From assembly GCA_002412495.1 (NCBI GenBank), contig DHVE01000118.1, positions 1-64,000 of the forward strand: 64,000 nucleotides of DNA, given 5' to 3'. Under the pieces are notes generated by a model. The model was not told the origin of the DNA and searched no databases. It saw nothing but the letters and a program-made list of their open reading frames with translations. This DNA comes from Betaproteobacteria bacterium UBA5216 (GTDB taxonomy: Bacteria > Pseudomonadota > Gammaproteobacteria > Burkholderiales > SG8-41). The position numbers and the translations under genes were made by a program. Shown here one piece after another: positions 1-8,072 of this stretch; the stretch's first letter is position 1, and every line of letters starts with the position of its first letter.

Positions 1-382
1 CGCAATTCAGGGGAGCTTACGGTGGAGCGCGTTATACCCGAAGCGCGCGCTGTATCTCACCGCGCAGGAACGCACCATCCATGACGAAGCAGCGACCTAC
101 GCCGAACGCTACCGCAAGCAGGCCGAACAACTGAACGAACGCGAAGCCGCCAGCCGCTGGCAGGGCGCGGCGCTCAGCGACAACGAAGTGCGCCGCATCC
201 CGTCGTTTCTCAAGTCCTATAACGAAATACGCAAGGGCGAAAAATTCGTGCAGCGCGAGGTGCGCGGGCGGGGGCGGATGCGTAATCGGTGGATGCTGGG
301 GCTGGGGTTGGGGTTGGTGCTTGTAGGGCTGATCGCGTTTACTACGGCGAAGAGTATTCTTCACGGGCAAAACCGATCCTAA
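1..382 (+). CDS. C-terminal fragment of an unrecognised membrane-anchored protein
   Basis: The frame is open from the window edge (first complete codon at position 2) to the stop at 380-382, giving about 126 residues; the true start lies outside. The visible part is a charged helical stretch rich in Arg, Glu and Gln, followed by one hydrophobic segment (MLGLGLGLVLVGLIAF) and a short polar tail, so it is probably a single-pass membrane protein with its tail across the membrane. Its base composition is ordinary for the window, unlike the AT-rich genes that follow. The helix-then-TM layout resembles linkers in large STAND/WD40 proteins, but that is only an impression; I do not recognise the family. 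Confidence 0.5.
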   Translation, partial: AIQGSLRWSALYPKRALYLTAQERTIHDEAATYAERYRKQAEQLNEREAASRWQGAALSDNEVRRIPSFLKSYNEIRKGEKFVQREVRGRGRMRNRWMLGLGLGLVLVGLIAFTTAKSILHGQNRS

Positions 383-414
383 CCTCTCTGATCACTAATC
401 GAACCAAGCTAAGC

Positions 415-1068
415 TCATGTAAATGCATGAATGAGTGGCAGAATACTGTCAATGTGGCCAGTGTCCGATTGTCGTTGCCTTATTTGATAAAAATAGGTGG
501 GGTGAGCAACATAAGCAGGATTTCGTTTCGAGTAAGTTATTCCTCGATCTTGCATGCATTTCCTCAAATATTGAAAAGCAAACGCTGATCGTCCTAACTC
601 TTGAGGAAACTGGCTCGGCATTTGCTCTGGGTCTTGCGTACTGACATCAAAGAAAGATTTTAGGTTTCTTAACTCTCCCGTGCAGTGCGGCTTTGGTGCA
701 ATTTTTCTATTACCAAGGCACCAAGTCTCAAAGCAGTAGTGCTGTACAACAATATGGTAAGGTTTCGTTGGATGGTGCGATTTTATTGCGTTGTCTATCT
801 CGTTCAATTTGTTGATCCGAGTCATTTCTTCAGAATCGACGCCGACAACTAACCTATCGATAGATGGAATATTGTTTAAATCTGCCACTGCATTTCCAAT
901 CATTTTTAGATAGCTCGGATAGCCGCCGCCACTGAATATAATGAAATTATTATTTCTTAACTCATGTAGCGATTGAACTTGCCGAAGATTGGGATTTATT
1001 GCGGGAATCCATTTTGCGTAGACATAGGGCTCGACGCGAAGGCCTTCAACCAATGTGTATACATTCAT
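415..1068 (-). CDS. Toprim/RloB-like putative nuclease of a two-gene ATPase-nuclease module
   Basis: This 217-residue protein has spaced acidic motifs typical of Toprim-type or RloB/DUF4276-like nucleases: LVEGLRVEP near residues 6-14 (Glu8), VVGVDSEE near 74-81 (Asp78) and a later FETW (Glu114). Such proteins cut nucleic acid with metal ions and usually need a partner ATPase. Its ATG overlaps the stop of the upstream ATPase gene by four bases (ATGA at 1065-1068), a sign of translational coupling. Base composition is far more AT-rich than the rest of the window, which suggests recent horizontal acquisition. The family assignment is by motif only; a role in phage defence is inferred from the pairing. 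Confidence 0.6.
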   Translation of the reverse strand: MNVYTLVEGLRVEPYVYAKWIPAINPNLRQVQSLHELRNNNFIIFSGGGYPSYLKMIGNAVADLNNIPSIDRLVVGVDSEEMTRINKLNEIDNAIKSHHPTKPYHIVVQHYCFETWCLGNRKIAPKPHCTGELRNLKSFFDVSTQDPEQMPSQFPQELGRSAFAFQYLRKCMQDRGITYSKRNPAYVAHPTYFYQIRQRQSDTGHIDSILPLIHAFT

Positions 1069-2186
1069 GCGCCCCCCTTATTGAAGAAGGGGTCATTTAT
1101 CAATTGGGTAAATGCTTCGTGTTTGGACAGCCCGTACCGGTTAACTAGCTCTTCTCCAAACTTGATCTGAGTTTTGGAACCCGTTCTGCTAAACACGTAC
1201 CAGTTTCTTACATTTATGTTATTTATTATATAAGGGTGGTGAGACGTCATTAGAAACTGCACTTTCGGATACTGCTCAATTAGTTCTGGAAGAAAATCTA
1301 TTGCATTAATTCCAAGAGAATTCTCATACTCGTCAATCATGTAGATACTTTCATCTAATGATTTTGCCAAATCAGTCAGGATGATCAACACCTTTATCAT
1401 TCCTGACGAGAGTTCTTCAAGTGGGATCCAATTTTTTACACCTTTATCCTTGATTGCGAGTAATGGTGCGTCATCAATATGTGACCTCAGTTTGTATTGT
1501 GATGCTGGCTTTACTTCAATATCTGTAACATTGCTAAATATTTGCCGGAATTGACTGCAAACCATTTGGAATCGAGCGGGAAAGACACGTTGCAAGATAT
1601 AAAGTATTGCGCTCAGCGATGGAATGGGGAGGTGATACAAGTCCAACATTGATTTTTTTCGATCAAAACTCGCCAATATCTCAGCTTGCAAAGTAATCCG
1701 AAGTTTTGCGTCTTCGATGACTCCTCCAGCGAAGCTACGACGCAGAATCAGCCCAAAGTTAGAATGTATAGACTTGACCTCCTCCTCTTCTCTAAGAGAC
1801 CAGATCAGCGACGCATCGCGCGGAAACTTTGGAAGCTTGTCATTCTTGTAATAACACTTATCGTCTTCTCTCCTTAGTATTTCCTTCCAAGTCCCATTCG
1901 GTTCAAGACGTTCCAGCTTTTCGTTTGCAACTTCATTCTGGCCTGACTCGTTCTCTTGTGATTCAAGGGAGTACTTGTAACGTGTTTCTCCGATTGCAAA
2001 TGTAAGCATCCATGTTCCGCGCCTTAGGTTTTGTTTTGTGCATAGAAACGATCCCAAGTTGAAAATCGTATTGAAGAATCGCGTCTTTCCTGATCCTGAC
2101 GCACCCACGAAAAGGCTAATTCGAGAAAATGTGACGGGCGAAAATATGTCATCCACATCGCTAAACTCGTAAGAAAGTATTCTCAT
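1065..2186 (-). CDS. AAA/ABC-type ATPase (OLD/RloA-like) of a putative defence module
   Basis: The 373-residue protein has a Walker A loop GASGSGKT at residues 28-35, an ABC-signature-like LSSGM near residue 260, a Walker B YMIDEYEN near 280-290 and an H-loop TSHHPY near 315. This order is that of SMC/ABC-like AAA ATPases found in OLD, RloA and PtuA-type defence proteins, which sense or bind DNA and license a partner nuclease. It is the first gene of a two-gene operon with the Toprim-like protein, overlapping it by 4 bp. The coding sequence and the 220 bp upstream (2187-2407, no gene seen) are strongly AT-rich, marking a transferred island. The ATPase call is firm; the defence role is inference. 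Confidence 0.8.
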   Translation of the reverse strand: MRILSYEFSDVDDIFSPVTFSRISLFVGASGSGKTRFFNTIFNLGSFLCTKQNLRRGTWMLTFAIGETRYKYSLESQENESGQNEVANEKLERLEPNGTWKEILRREDDKCYYKNDKLPKFPRDASLIWSLREEEEVKSIHSNFGLILRRSFAGGVIEDAKLRITLQAEILASFDRKKSMLDLYHLPIPSLSAILYILQRVFPARFQMVCSQFRQIFSNVTDIEVKPASQYKLRSHIDDAPLLAIKDKGVKNWIPLEELSSGMIKVLIILTDLAKSLDESIYMIDEYENSLGINAIDFLPELIEQYPKVQFLMTSHHPYIINNINVRNWYVFSRTGSKTQIKFGEELVNRYGLSKHEAFTQLINDPFFNKGGA

Positions 2187-2407
2187 TGGCGTGGCCCATC
2201 GTCAGTTGGTCTAAGTAGACATGCCCAACTTAATTAAGCACCCTAAGGCAATTGGATGAATTTCAAAAACCGAATCAAGTAACTACCGTTCTCAAATAAT
2301 ACCATAACTGTTTGTTTTTATTGATTTTTATATCAATACCAATTTAACGTTTTATGTGATCGATAGCAGATGCGAACCAAAGGAGATCGGCCCAGGTTCG
2401 CTATTTC

Positions 2408-3513
2408 CTATTTCCCCAAATGCCGATCAAAAAACCGCGCAATCTCCTCGAACGTTTCTTTCGCTTCCGGCGCTGTGTAGTCGCGATACCAGCCGCCGTG
2501 TGCCTGCCCTTCATGCACATGCAGATCGGCGATCACGCCGACGCGGCGCAGGTTGCGGTGCACGCGCACGGTGTTGCTTAACAAGAGATCACGCGTACCG
2601 GTGTTGAGGATGGTGGGCGGAAAGCCGCTCATGTCACCATACACGGGCGAGAGCAGCGGGTCTTTCAGGTCGCGGCCGTTGGCGTACATCGCCGCGCGCG
2701 CATCGCAGCTCGCACCATAGGCGATCAGCACGTTATCGACCAGCGCGTTGGTCTGGAACGAATCGCCCGCGCCGGTCAGGTCTGACATCGGCGTGCCGGG
2801 CGCGATGGCGCCGGGCAGCGGCAGCTTGTCCATTTTGGCTTTCAGCACCATGGCGAGCGTGAGGCCGCCGCCCGCCGATGAGCCGATGATCGCCATGTTT
2901 TTGGAGGGCGCCATTTTCTGCACGGCCTTCCACACCGTCATCGCGTCATCAAGCGCGGCGGGTACGGGTGGTCGGGCGGCATGCGGTAATCGACCGACAG
3001 TACCCTGAAGCCGCCGAAGCCCGCCATCATCGTCGCTTCGGGCGTACCGGATTCGCCAGGGCCACTGACGTAGCAGCCGCCGTGCACATGGATCAGCAAG
3101 CGGTTTTTGTTTTGAGGCGGGATCACGGCGGGCGTGAGCATGTAGGCCTTGACGCCGTCGATGGTCATCGGCTCGATTTTGACCTTGAGCGCCTCGCGCA
3201 TGGCGGGCAGGGTTTTCTCCACGGCGGCGGCGGCCTTGGCAACCACGCCGCGCCATTCGTCCGCCGTCTGCGGCAATGTCCGCCAGTTGGCGGGGATCGG
3301 CGCGCCGATGACCTTTTGCATCTGCGGGCTGACCGTGGTGGGCACGGGCAGCGTGCGCGCGGGCACTTCAAGCCCGGGCGGTGTGCCCTGCGGTGTGCCC
3401 TGCGCGGCAGCGATGGGCATGGCCAGCGCTGTCAGCGCTGCCAGGCCCACAAAACCCGCAAGGCTCGCGAGATCAAAGGTGTAACGACGCTGCGATTTGA
3501 CGGTGGTATTCAT
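2408..3513 (-). pseudogene. Secreted alpha/beta hydrolase (HSL/esterase family), frameshifted
   Basis: Two overlapping frames together encode one hormone-sensitive-lipase-type esterase. The ATG at 3513 sits behind a good Shine-Dalgarno (AGGGAG) and opens a hydrophobic signal sequence. The first frame carries the oxyanion motif HVHGG and runs to DYRMPPDHPYP; the second continues with ALDDAMTVW, the nucleophile elbow GSSAGG, the acid region GTRDLLL and the His in GQAHGGW. The switch is at about 2959, where TACCCGCCGCG would become the expected reading YPAALDD if one G were present, so a single-base deletion explains it. The complete triad suggests a recent mutation or a sequencing error. Confidence 0.75.
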
Positions 3514-3591
3514 CGGTAATGCTCCCTGTGCAAATGACGCAAAATCGGGCGATCGGTCGGGCAATGCCAGCCCGACCGATGCGGGTTCAGG

Positions 3592-4233
3592 CTACTGGTA
3601 CGCCGCGGACGGAACGTTGCCGCAATATTCCTTGGACGTGGTGCCGGTCAGGTTGTGCTGTCCGTCAAACGCATAGCGGCGCACGGTATTGCGCTTGCCG
3701 CCCTGCGGGCAGTTTTGCCGTTCATTGGTGGCCGGCCCCACATCGAGAAACCACACCGATGCCGCAGCCAGTTGTTTGGCATCACTGGTGTAGCGTCCGC
3801 CCGCCAGTGCGTACGATTTGACGTGTCCGTGTGTTTCGTCGATCACCAGCCGGAGTTTGTCGTTCCTGAGCGCGGCGCGGTACGGCGCATGCTTTGCGGC
3901 AACGTCGTCGCCGACTTTTTTGCCACCAGCCTCGCACCATTTTTCCTTCAGCTCCTGCACGGTGCCCGCCCATACGATAGGCGGATCATTGGGGCGCGCG
4001 CCGGGGCGCGATTCTTCCGGCACGCGCGTGGACGGCGCAACGCCGCTGGCAGTCATTTTGTCGTAGCTCTGCAGACAAAACTTGAACATGTTGGGAATAG
4101 GGTTGGGTTCCTGCGTGAGCATTGCCCAGCTCTTGAAGGCGCGGTAGTGCTCGTTTTCATCAAGCGTGGCGGCTTGCGCGGCAAACGTGTTGACAAGCAA
4201 AAACGTGAATACAGCCATTACGGTGCTTTTCAT
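3592..4233 (-). CDS. Secreted protein of unknown function
   Basis: A 213-residue protein with a clear N-terminal signal sequence (cleavage expected after AAQA, near residue 21) and a Shine-Dalgarno GAGGAG ahead of its ATG. The mature part contains four Cys residues (in KFCLQ, KWCEA, QNCPQ and EYCGN), which could form disulfides in the periplasm. I recognise no domain. It lies between the broken esterase and the toxin-antitoxin pair on the same strand, with about 80 to 100 bp on either side, so it need not be co-transcribed with either. Confidence 0.65.
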   Translation of the reverse strand: MKSTVMAVFTFLLVNTFAAQAATLDENEHYRAFKSWAMLTQEPNPIPNMFKFCLQSYDKMTASGVAPSTRVPEESRPGARPNDPPIVWAGTVQELKEKWCEAGGKKVGDDVAAKHAPYRAALRNDKLRLVIDETHGHVKSYALAGGRYTSDAKQLAAASVWFLDVGPATNERQNCPQGGKRNTVRRYAFDGQHNLTGTTSKEYCGNVPSAAYQ

Positions 4234-4333
4234 AAGGGATGCTCCTCTCAGTGAAAGGGTCGTTGGGAAGATGGATTTAGAATAATGCGAGGGCAGCTCG
4301 AATGAGTCCCAAAGCCATATGCCAAGAGCGGCG

Positions 4334-4636
4334 CTATACGTTTACCGGCTCGGTATGCATCTTCAGTCCCAGCGCCTTACATACCTTCATCACGGTCGCA
4401 AAGCTGGGATTTCCCTCCGGAGACAGGGCCTTGTAAAGCCCTTCGCGCGTGAGACCGGTGTCGCGCGCCAGTTGCATCATGCCGCGCGCGCGGGCGATGT
4501 CGCCGAGCGCCGCGACAACCACCGCCGGCTCGCCGTCGGATTCTTCGATGGCGGACTGCAAATACAGCGCGCAGTCCTTCTCGCTCTTGAGATAAGCCGC
4601 CGCATCGTATGGGCGGGTTTGCAGTTTCTTTGCCAT
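4334..4636 (-). CDS. HigA-type antitoxin (addiction module antidote, HTH protein)
   Basis: This 100-residue protein belongs to the short XRE-like HTH antidote family that pairs with HigB/RelE-type toxins. The C-terminal half carries the HTH-like segment DTGLTREGLYKALS followed by NPSFATVMKVCKALGL, typical of this family. Its gene follows the toxin by 9 bp and has its own Shine-Dalgarno (AGGAG, 7 bp from ATG). It should bind and neutralise the toxin and repress the shared promoter, most likely through the palindrome upstream of the toxin. It is the only recognisable DNA-binding regulator in the window. Confidence 0.88.
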   Translation of the reverse strand: MAKKLQTRPYDAAAYLKSEKDCALYLQSAIEESDGEPAVVVAALGDIARARGMMQLARDTGLTREGLYKALSPEGNPSFATVMKVCKALGLKMHTEPVNV

Positions 4637-4645
4637 GGCTGACTC

Positions 4646-4936
4646 CTATAACGTTCGCGCCAGTTTCAGTGCTGTCTTGATATCTTTGTCCTGCGTGGGC
4701 TTTGCGCCACCCGCGAGCAGTATCACCAGAAGCGGCCCGCGCTTCACATAGTAAACCCGGTATCCAGGGCCATAATCAATGCGCAATTCCGAAACACCTT
4801 CGCCTACTGGTTTGGCATCGCCGGGATTGCCCAGCTTCAACCGCAGAATTCGCGCTTGAACCCGCGTGCGTGCGCGCGCATCGCGCAACGACGATAACCA
4901 TTCAGAAAATACCGTGGTTTCGCGAATTTCAATCAC
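4646..4936 (-). CDS. HigB/RelE-superfamily toxin
   Basis: A small basic protein of the RelE/ParE-like HigB branch (phage-derived Gp49-like), expected to cleave ribosome-bound mRNA. Family features are the ARTRVQARILRL helix, the ELRIDYGPGYRVYY strand pair and a C-terminal LAGGAKPTQ. I place the start at GTG 4936 (MIEIRETT, 96 residues) because family members begin at this point and because a good promoter covers the region upstream. The alternative ATG at 4954 lies between the -35 and -10 boxes and would not be in the transcript. The toxin-first gene order is the HigBA arrangement. Confidence 0.85.
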   Translation of the reverse strand: MIEIRETTVFSEWLSSLRDARARTRVQARILRLKLGNPGDAKPVGEGVSELRIDYGPGYRVYYVKRGPLLVILLAGGAKPTQDKDIKTALKLARTL

Positions 4937-4937
4937 G

Positions 4938-4971
4938 GCAACATTGTAAACCATGGTTTACAATGTTGCAA
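4938..4971 (-). promoter_or_regulatory. Promoter embedded in a 32-bp perfect palindrome (TA operator)
   Basis: Positions 4938-4969 form an uninterrupted 32-bp palindrome centred on CCATGG. On the minus strand it carries a -35 TTGCAA (4966-4971) and a -10 TACAAT (4943-4948) separated by exactly 17 bp, pointing at the toxin gene. The expected transcription start (about 4936) coincides with the GTG codon, so the toxin mRNA would be leaderless or nearly so. A palindrome overlapping a promoter is the usual autorepression operator of type II TA modules. Confidence 0.75.
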
Positions 4972-5110
4972 TCCGTAGGATCGAGCGGCACGGCCCATTC
5001 TGTACGCGGAATCACGCCAGCGCGATTCGAACAACACCATACGATGTTGGTTAAGCCACGCCGCGAATACCCTGCCACCTAATCGCGGATCATCCCATCA
5101 CCCCGTCGTC

Positions 5111-6082
5111 CTACTCCGGCTTGATGCCCGCCGCCTTCAGCACCTTTCCCCATTTGGCGGTTTCGTTGCGCACGAACACGGCAAATTCTTCGGGCTTCGC
5201 GCCGCCCAACTGCGCACCGCCGGGCGTGAGGCGCTGGCGCACGTCAGGCACGGCCAGCGCGCGCGCCATGTCGGCATGCAAACGCGTCACGAGTTCGCGC
5301 GGCAACGCACCGGACCCGAAATATCCGTACCACACGGTTGATTCAAATCCCGGCACGCCCGATTCCGCCACGGTCGGCATGTCGGGCATTTCCTGCAGCC
5401 GTTGCTTTGAAGCGATGCCGATCATGCGCACCTTGCCCGCCTGCATCAGCGGCGTGATCGCGAGCAGCATGCTGAACTGAAATTGCACCTGGCCCGCCGC
5501 GAGGTCAGACAGCGCGGGCGCCGTGCCCTTGTAAGGCACATGCACCGTATCCACGCCCGCCGCCAGATTGAACTGCACGCCGGCCAGGTGATTGGTGCCG
5601 CCCACGCCCGCCGATGGATACATCAAGTGCCCCGGCTTGGCCTTTGCAAGCCGCACCAGATCACCGGCATTGCGCGCGGGCAGCGCGGGATGCACCACCA
5701 GCGCAAACGGTGCATGCAAAATGTCGGTAATCGGCGTGATGTCGCGCTGCGTGTCGTACGGTAGCGCGCGGCGCGAACTCGGCAGTATCGCCAGTGAGCT
5801 GGTCATCAGCAAAACGGTATAACCATCAGGCGGTGATTTGGCGACGATCTCCGTGCCGATCACGCCGCCCGCGCCGCCGCGATTGTCGATAATCATCTGC
5901 TGACCGAGATATTCCGTCAGGCGCGGCGCCAGCAATCGCGCCGTGGCGTCCGCCGGGCCACCCGCGGCGAACGGTATCACCATGCGTATCGGCTTTGCGG
6001 GCCATCCGGCGGGCTGCGCATGCAGGCCTGGCGCGGTTGCGCAGAAGGCCACGATCCCGCATGCCGCCAGACGAATCAACAT
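5111..6082 (-). CDS. Bug/TctC-family periplasmic receptor (1)
   Basis: Bug proteins are two-lobed periplasmic receptors, about 300 mature residues long, that bind carboxylates and amides for tripartite tricarboxylate transporters or signalling. This 323-residue copy has a signal peptide ending near LHAQ and the full set of family landmarks: AKPIRMVIPFAAGG, DNRGGAGG, SPPDGYT, HVPYKG, MPTVAESGVPG and the C-terminal AGIKPE. The ATG at 6082 is chosen over upstream in-frame codons because it has an AGGGAG ribosome site and begins the signal sequence. It is a single gene, divergent from the lipoprotein at 6276, with no enzyme partner in its own strand. Confidence 0.93.
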   Translation of the reverse strand: MLIRLAACGIVAFCATAPGLHAQPAGWPAKPIRMVIPFAAGGPADATARLLAPRLTEYLGQQMIIDNRGGAGGVIGTEIVAKSPPDGYTVLLMTSSLAILPSSRRALPYDTQRDITPITDILHAPFALVVHPALPARNAGDLVRLAKAKPGHLMYPSAGVGGTNHLAGVQFNLAAGVDTVHVPYKGTAPALSDLAAGQVQFQFSMLLAITPLMQAGKVRMIGIASKQRLQEMPDMPTVAESGVPGFESTVWYGYFGSGALPRELVTRLHADMARALAVPDVRQRLTPGGAQLGGAKPEEFAVFVRNETAKWGKVLKAAGIKPE

Positions 6083-6275
6083 GAGCAAGGCTCCCTTGTT
6101 ATTTAAAGTTTGCGCGGCACCCTCTCGTTCGCAGGCGGCGCGTGTTGATGCCGCAATGTATCCGCCGCTCGATAGGCGGTCAACCGCGTTGCGGCATTCG
6201 GTTGCGCCAATCACGGGTTGCGAAAATTGCCTCGCTGCGCTATATCACTACGCAAACACACTGGAAGCCAACCGG

Positions 6276-6776
6276 ATGATTGCCCGAATTGCATTGGCCT
6301 TGTTGCTTTTGACGGCTTGCACGCCAACGCCCGATTACAAGATCGCAAAGACGATAACGGTTTCGGCCGAACGGCTGGCGGAAATACGCCGCAACCCGCA
6401 CGTCAAGCTGTCGCGGCGAGGGAATGACTCGTGGGCCAGATTAACCGGGCTGGATGGGGATCCGTGGCCGCCGGGCATTACGTTTGGCGGCACCCTCGTC
6501 GATCCTTACCTTGAGGAACTGGGCTTCTCCATGTCCACCATGATCACCGCGATCAACGGCAAAAAAGTGCATGACATCTTTATCAGCCGCTGGAAAAAGC
6601 ATGGCAGATTGGGCGGCTTTTATCCGGCCAATTATCGGGATCTCGTCGAATACCTGTTTCTGGAAAACAAACAGGATCAAATCGTGGTGACCGTATTTCT
6701 CGATTTACCGCGAGACGCCGCCGAAGCGCCGCGCTACGTTCCGAGAATTGAACACTGGCGCATCCAGTTCAAGTAG
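6276..6776 (+). CDS. Predicted lipoprotein with a PDZ-like core
   Basis: A 166-residue protein starting at ATG 6276. Its N-terminus (IALALLLLTAC) ends in a lipobox with Cys near residue 15, so it should be lipidated and membrane anchored. The middle part contains LEELGFSMSTMITAINGKKVHD, which reads like the ligand-groove half of a PDZ domain, where a partner's position relative to GxxINGxxV is familiar. I do not recognise a full family. It diverges from the Bug gene at 5111-6082; the 190 bp between them must hold both promoters. Confidence 0.7.
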   Translation: MIARIALALLLLTACTPTPDYKIAKTITVSAERLAEIRRNPHVKLSRRGNDSWARLTGLDGDPWPPGITFGGTLVDPYLEELGFSMSTMITAINGKKVHDIFISRWKKHGRLGGFYPANYRDLVEYLFLENKQDQIVVTVFLDLPRDAAEAPRYVPRIEHWRIQFK

Positions 6777-6784
6777 GTGCGCCC

Positions 6785-6890
6785 ATGTCAGGGGACGGAT
6801 ACATCAAGTTCCCCGGCTTCGCCTTGGCCATCCGCCGGGCTGCGCACAAACTCAAATTTCCGCATGCCGTCAGGCGTGTCAACACGACTT
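6785..6890 (-). pseudogene. Miniature decayed remnant of a Bug gene
   Basis: This short intergenic stretch matches two separate parts of the neighbouring Bug gene 5111-6082. GGATACATCAAGTTCCCCGG at 6798-6817 matches 5620-5639 (the AKAKPGHLMYPS region), and the following GGCCATCCGCCGGGCTGCGC to about 6883 matches 6000-6078 (the signal-peptide region), including CGCATGCCG and the start-codon neighbourhood. The roughly 350 bp that separate these parts in the intact gene are missing. It therefore looks like a Bug paralogue reduced by an internal deletion. No functional product is expected. Confidence 0.6.
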
Positions 6891-6901
6891 TCACTTTTGC
6901 C

Positions 6902-7882
6902 TCACTTCGGAATCAGCCCGATATCCTTCGCAAGTTTGGTAACCGCCGCGAGATCATCACGCATCGCGCGGTCGAGTTGCTCCGGGCCAGCATATTCCGC
7001 CATGAACGCAATCGTGTTGAAACGCTCCTTGATGTCGGGCATTTCCAGCACGCGGGCGATGTCCTTGCTGATTTTGCCGATCACGGCGCGCGGCGTGCCG
7101 GCCGGCGCCAAAACGCATTGCGTGCCGTCCCTGCGCCACGCGAGCGGCGTTTCGGTGATGGCGGGCACGCCCGGCAACAGCGGCGAGCGCTGCGAGTCGG
7201 CCACCGCCAGCGGCATGAGTTTGCCGTCCTTGATCAGCGGCAGCGCGGCCGTCAATCCGACAACAGTGAAATGCACGCGGCCCGCGACAACTTCAATCAG
7301 CGACTCCGGCTGGCCCTTGAAGCCGACATGCACGACCTTCAAGCCGGCTGCGAGACGGAATTTCTCGATATTAAGATGTCCGCCACTGCCCGCGCCGAGC
7401 GAGCTCGCGATGATTTTTCCGGGTTGCGCGCGCGCCATTGCAATGAGGTCTGCCGTAGTTTTCACGCCAAGCGAGGGCGACACCAGCAGCACAACGACAT
7501 TACGACCCAGGCTCGCCACGCCTGAAAAATCCTTGATCGGGTCATACAGCGAGTTGGGTTGCACCACCGCGCTGGTCACGAAACCCACTGCGGTGATCAG
7601 CAGTGTGTAGCCATCCGGCGTGGCCTTCGACACCGCAACCGCGCCCAGCGCGCCGCCCGCGCCGGTGCGGTTATCAATCACCACGGGCTGCCCCCAGATG
7701 TCACTGAGTTTGGCGCCGAGTGAGCGCCCCAGCACATCCAGCGTGCCGCCAGCGGAGAAGGGAACCACCAGCCGCACCGGCCTGACGGGAAATTTGTCCT
7801 GTGCCAGTGCCACCGGCATTCCAGCGGCTAGGCAGGTCATCACGGCGCAGACTGCCGCTGAAACGATACGGCCACGGTTCAT
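6902..7882 (-). CDS. Bug/TctC-family periplasmic receptor (2)
   Basis: A 326-residue receptor starting at ATG 7882, which opens a signal peptide cleaved after PVALAQ; upstream in-frame codons give an implausible N-terminus. Conserved blocks are RPVRLVVPFSAGG, DNRTGAGG, ATPDGYT and PGVPAITETPLAW. The usual HVPYKG loop is changed to HVGFKGQ, and the LDVLGRSLG start of helix 1 differs from the common DxxAR, so the ligand pocket may differ. It stands alone: downstream is only the decayed Bug remnant, and the ModA-like gene at 8073 runs divergently. Confidence 0.92.
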   Translation of the reverse strand: MNRGRIVSAAVCAVMTCLAAGMPVALAQDKFPVRPVRLVVPFSAGGTLDVLGRSLGAKLSDIWGQPVVIDNRTGAGGALGAVAVSKATPDGYTLLITAVGFVTSAVVQPNSLYDPIKDFSGVASLGRNVVVLLVSPSLGVKTTADLIAMARAQPGKIIASSLGAGSGGHLNIEKFRLAAGLKVVHVGFKGQPESLIEVVAGRVHFTVVGLTAALPLIKDGKLMPLAVADSQRSPLLPGVPAITETPLAWRRDGTQCVLAPAGTPRAVIGKISKDIARVLEMPDIKERFNTIAFMAEYAGPEQLDRAMRDDLAAVTKLAKDIGLIPK

Positions 7883-8072
7883 AGAGAATTCCCGGCGAGA
7901 CAAAAACGCGGACGGAACGCACATTGGACGACGGAAGGCGGGCAAATAATGACAGGCACTGGGCGCATTTGCAATTGCGTGCGCCCGCGCGTTTATACGC
8001 CCCAAAGTGATCTACCTGTCTGTCACGATACAATGCCCCGGCAGGAAACGCGAGTAACGAGGAACCCTCAAC

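Noticed and set aside
4938..4969. The 32-bp palindrome as an attachment site or replication element
   Set aside because: Its overlap with a correctly spaced promoter directly before a toxin-antitoxin pair makes an operator the better reading; no integrase is near.
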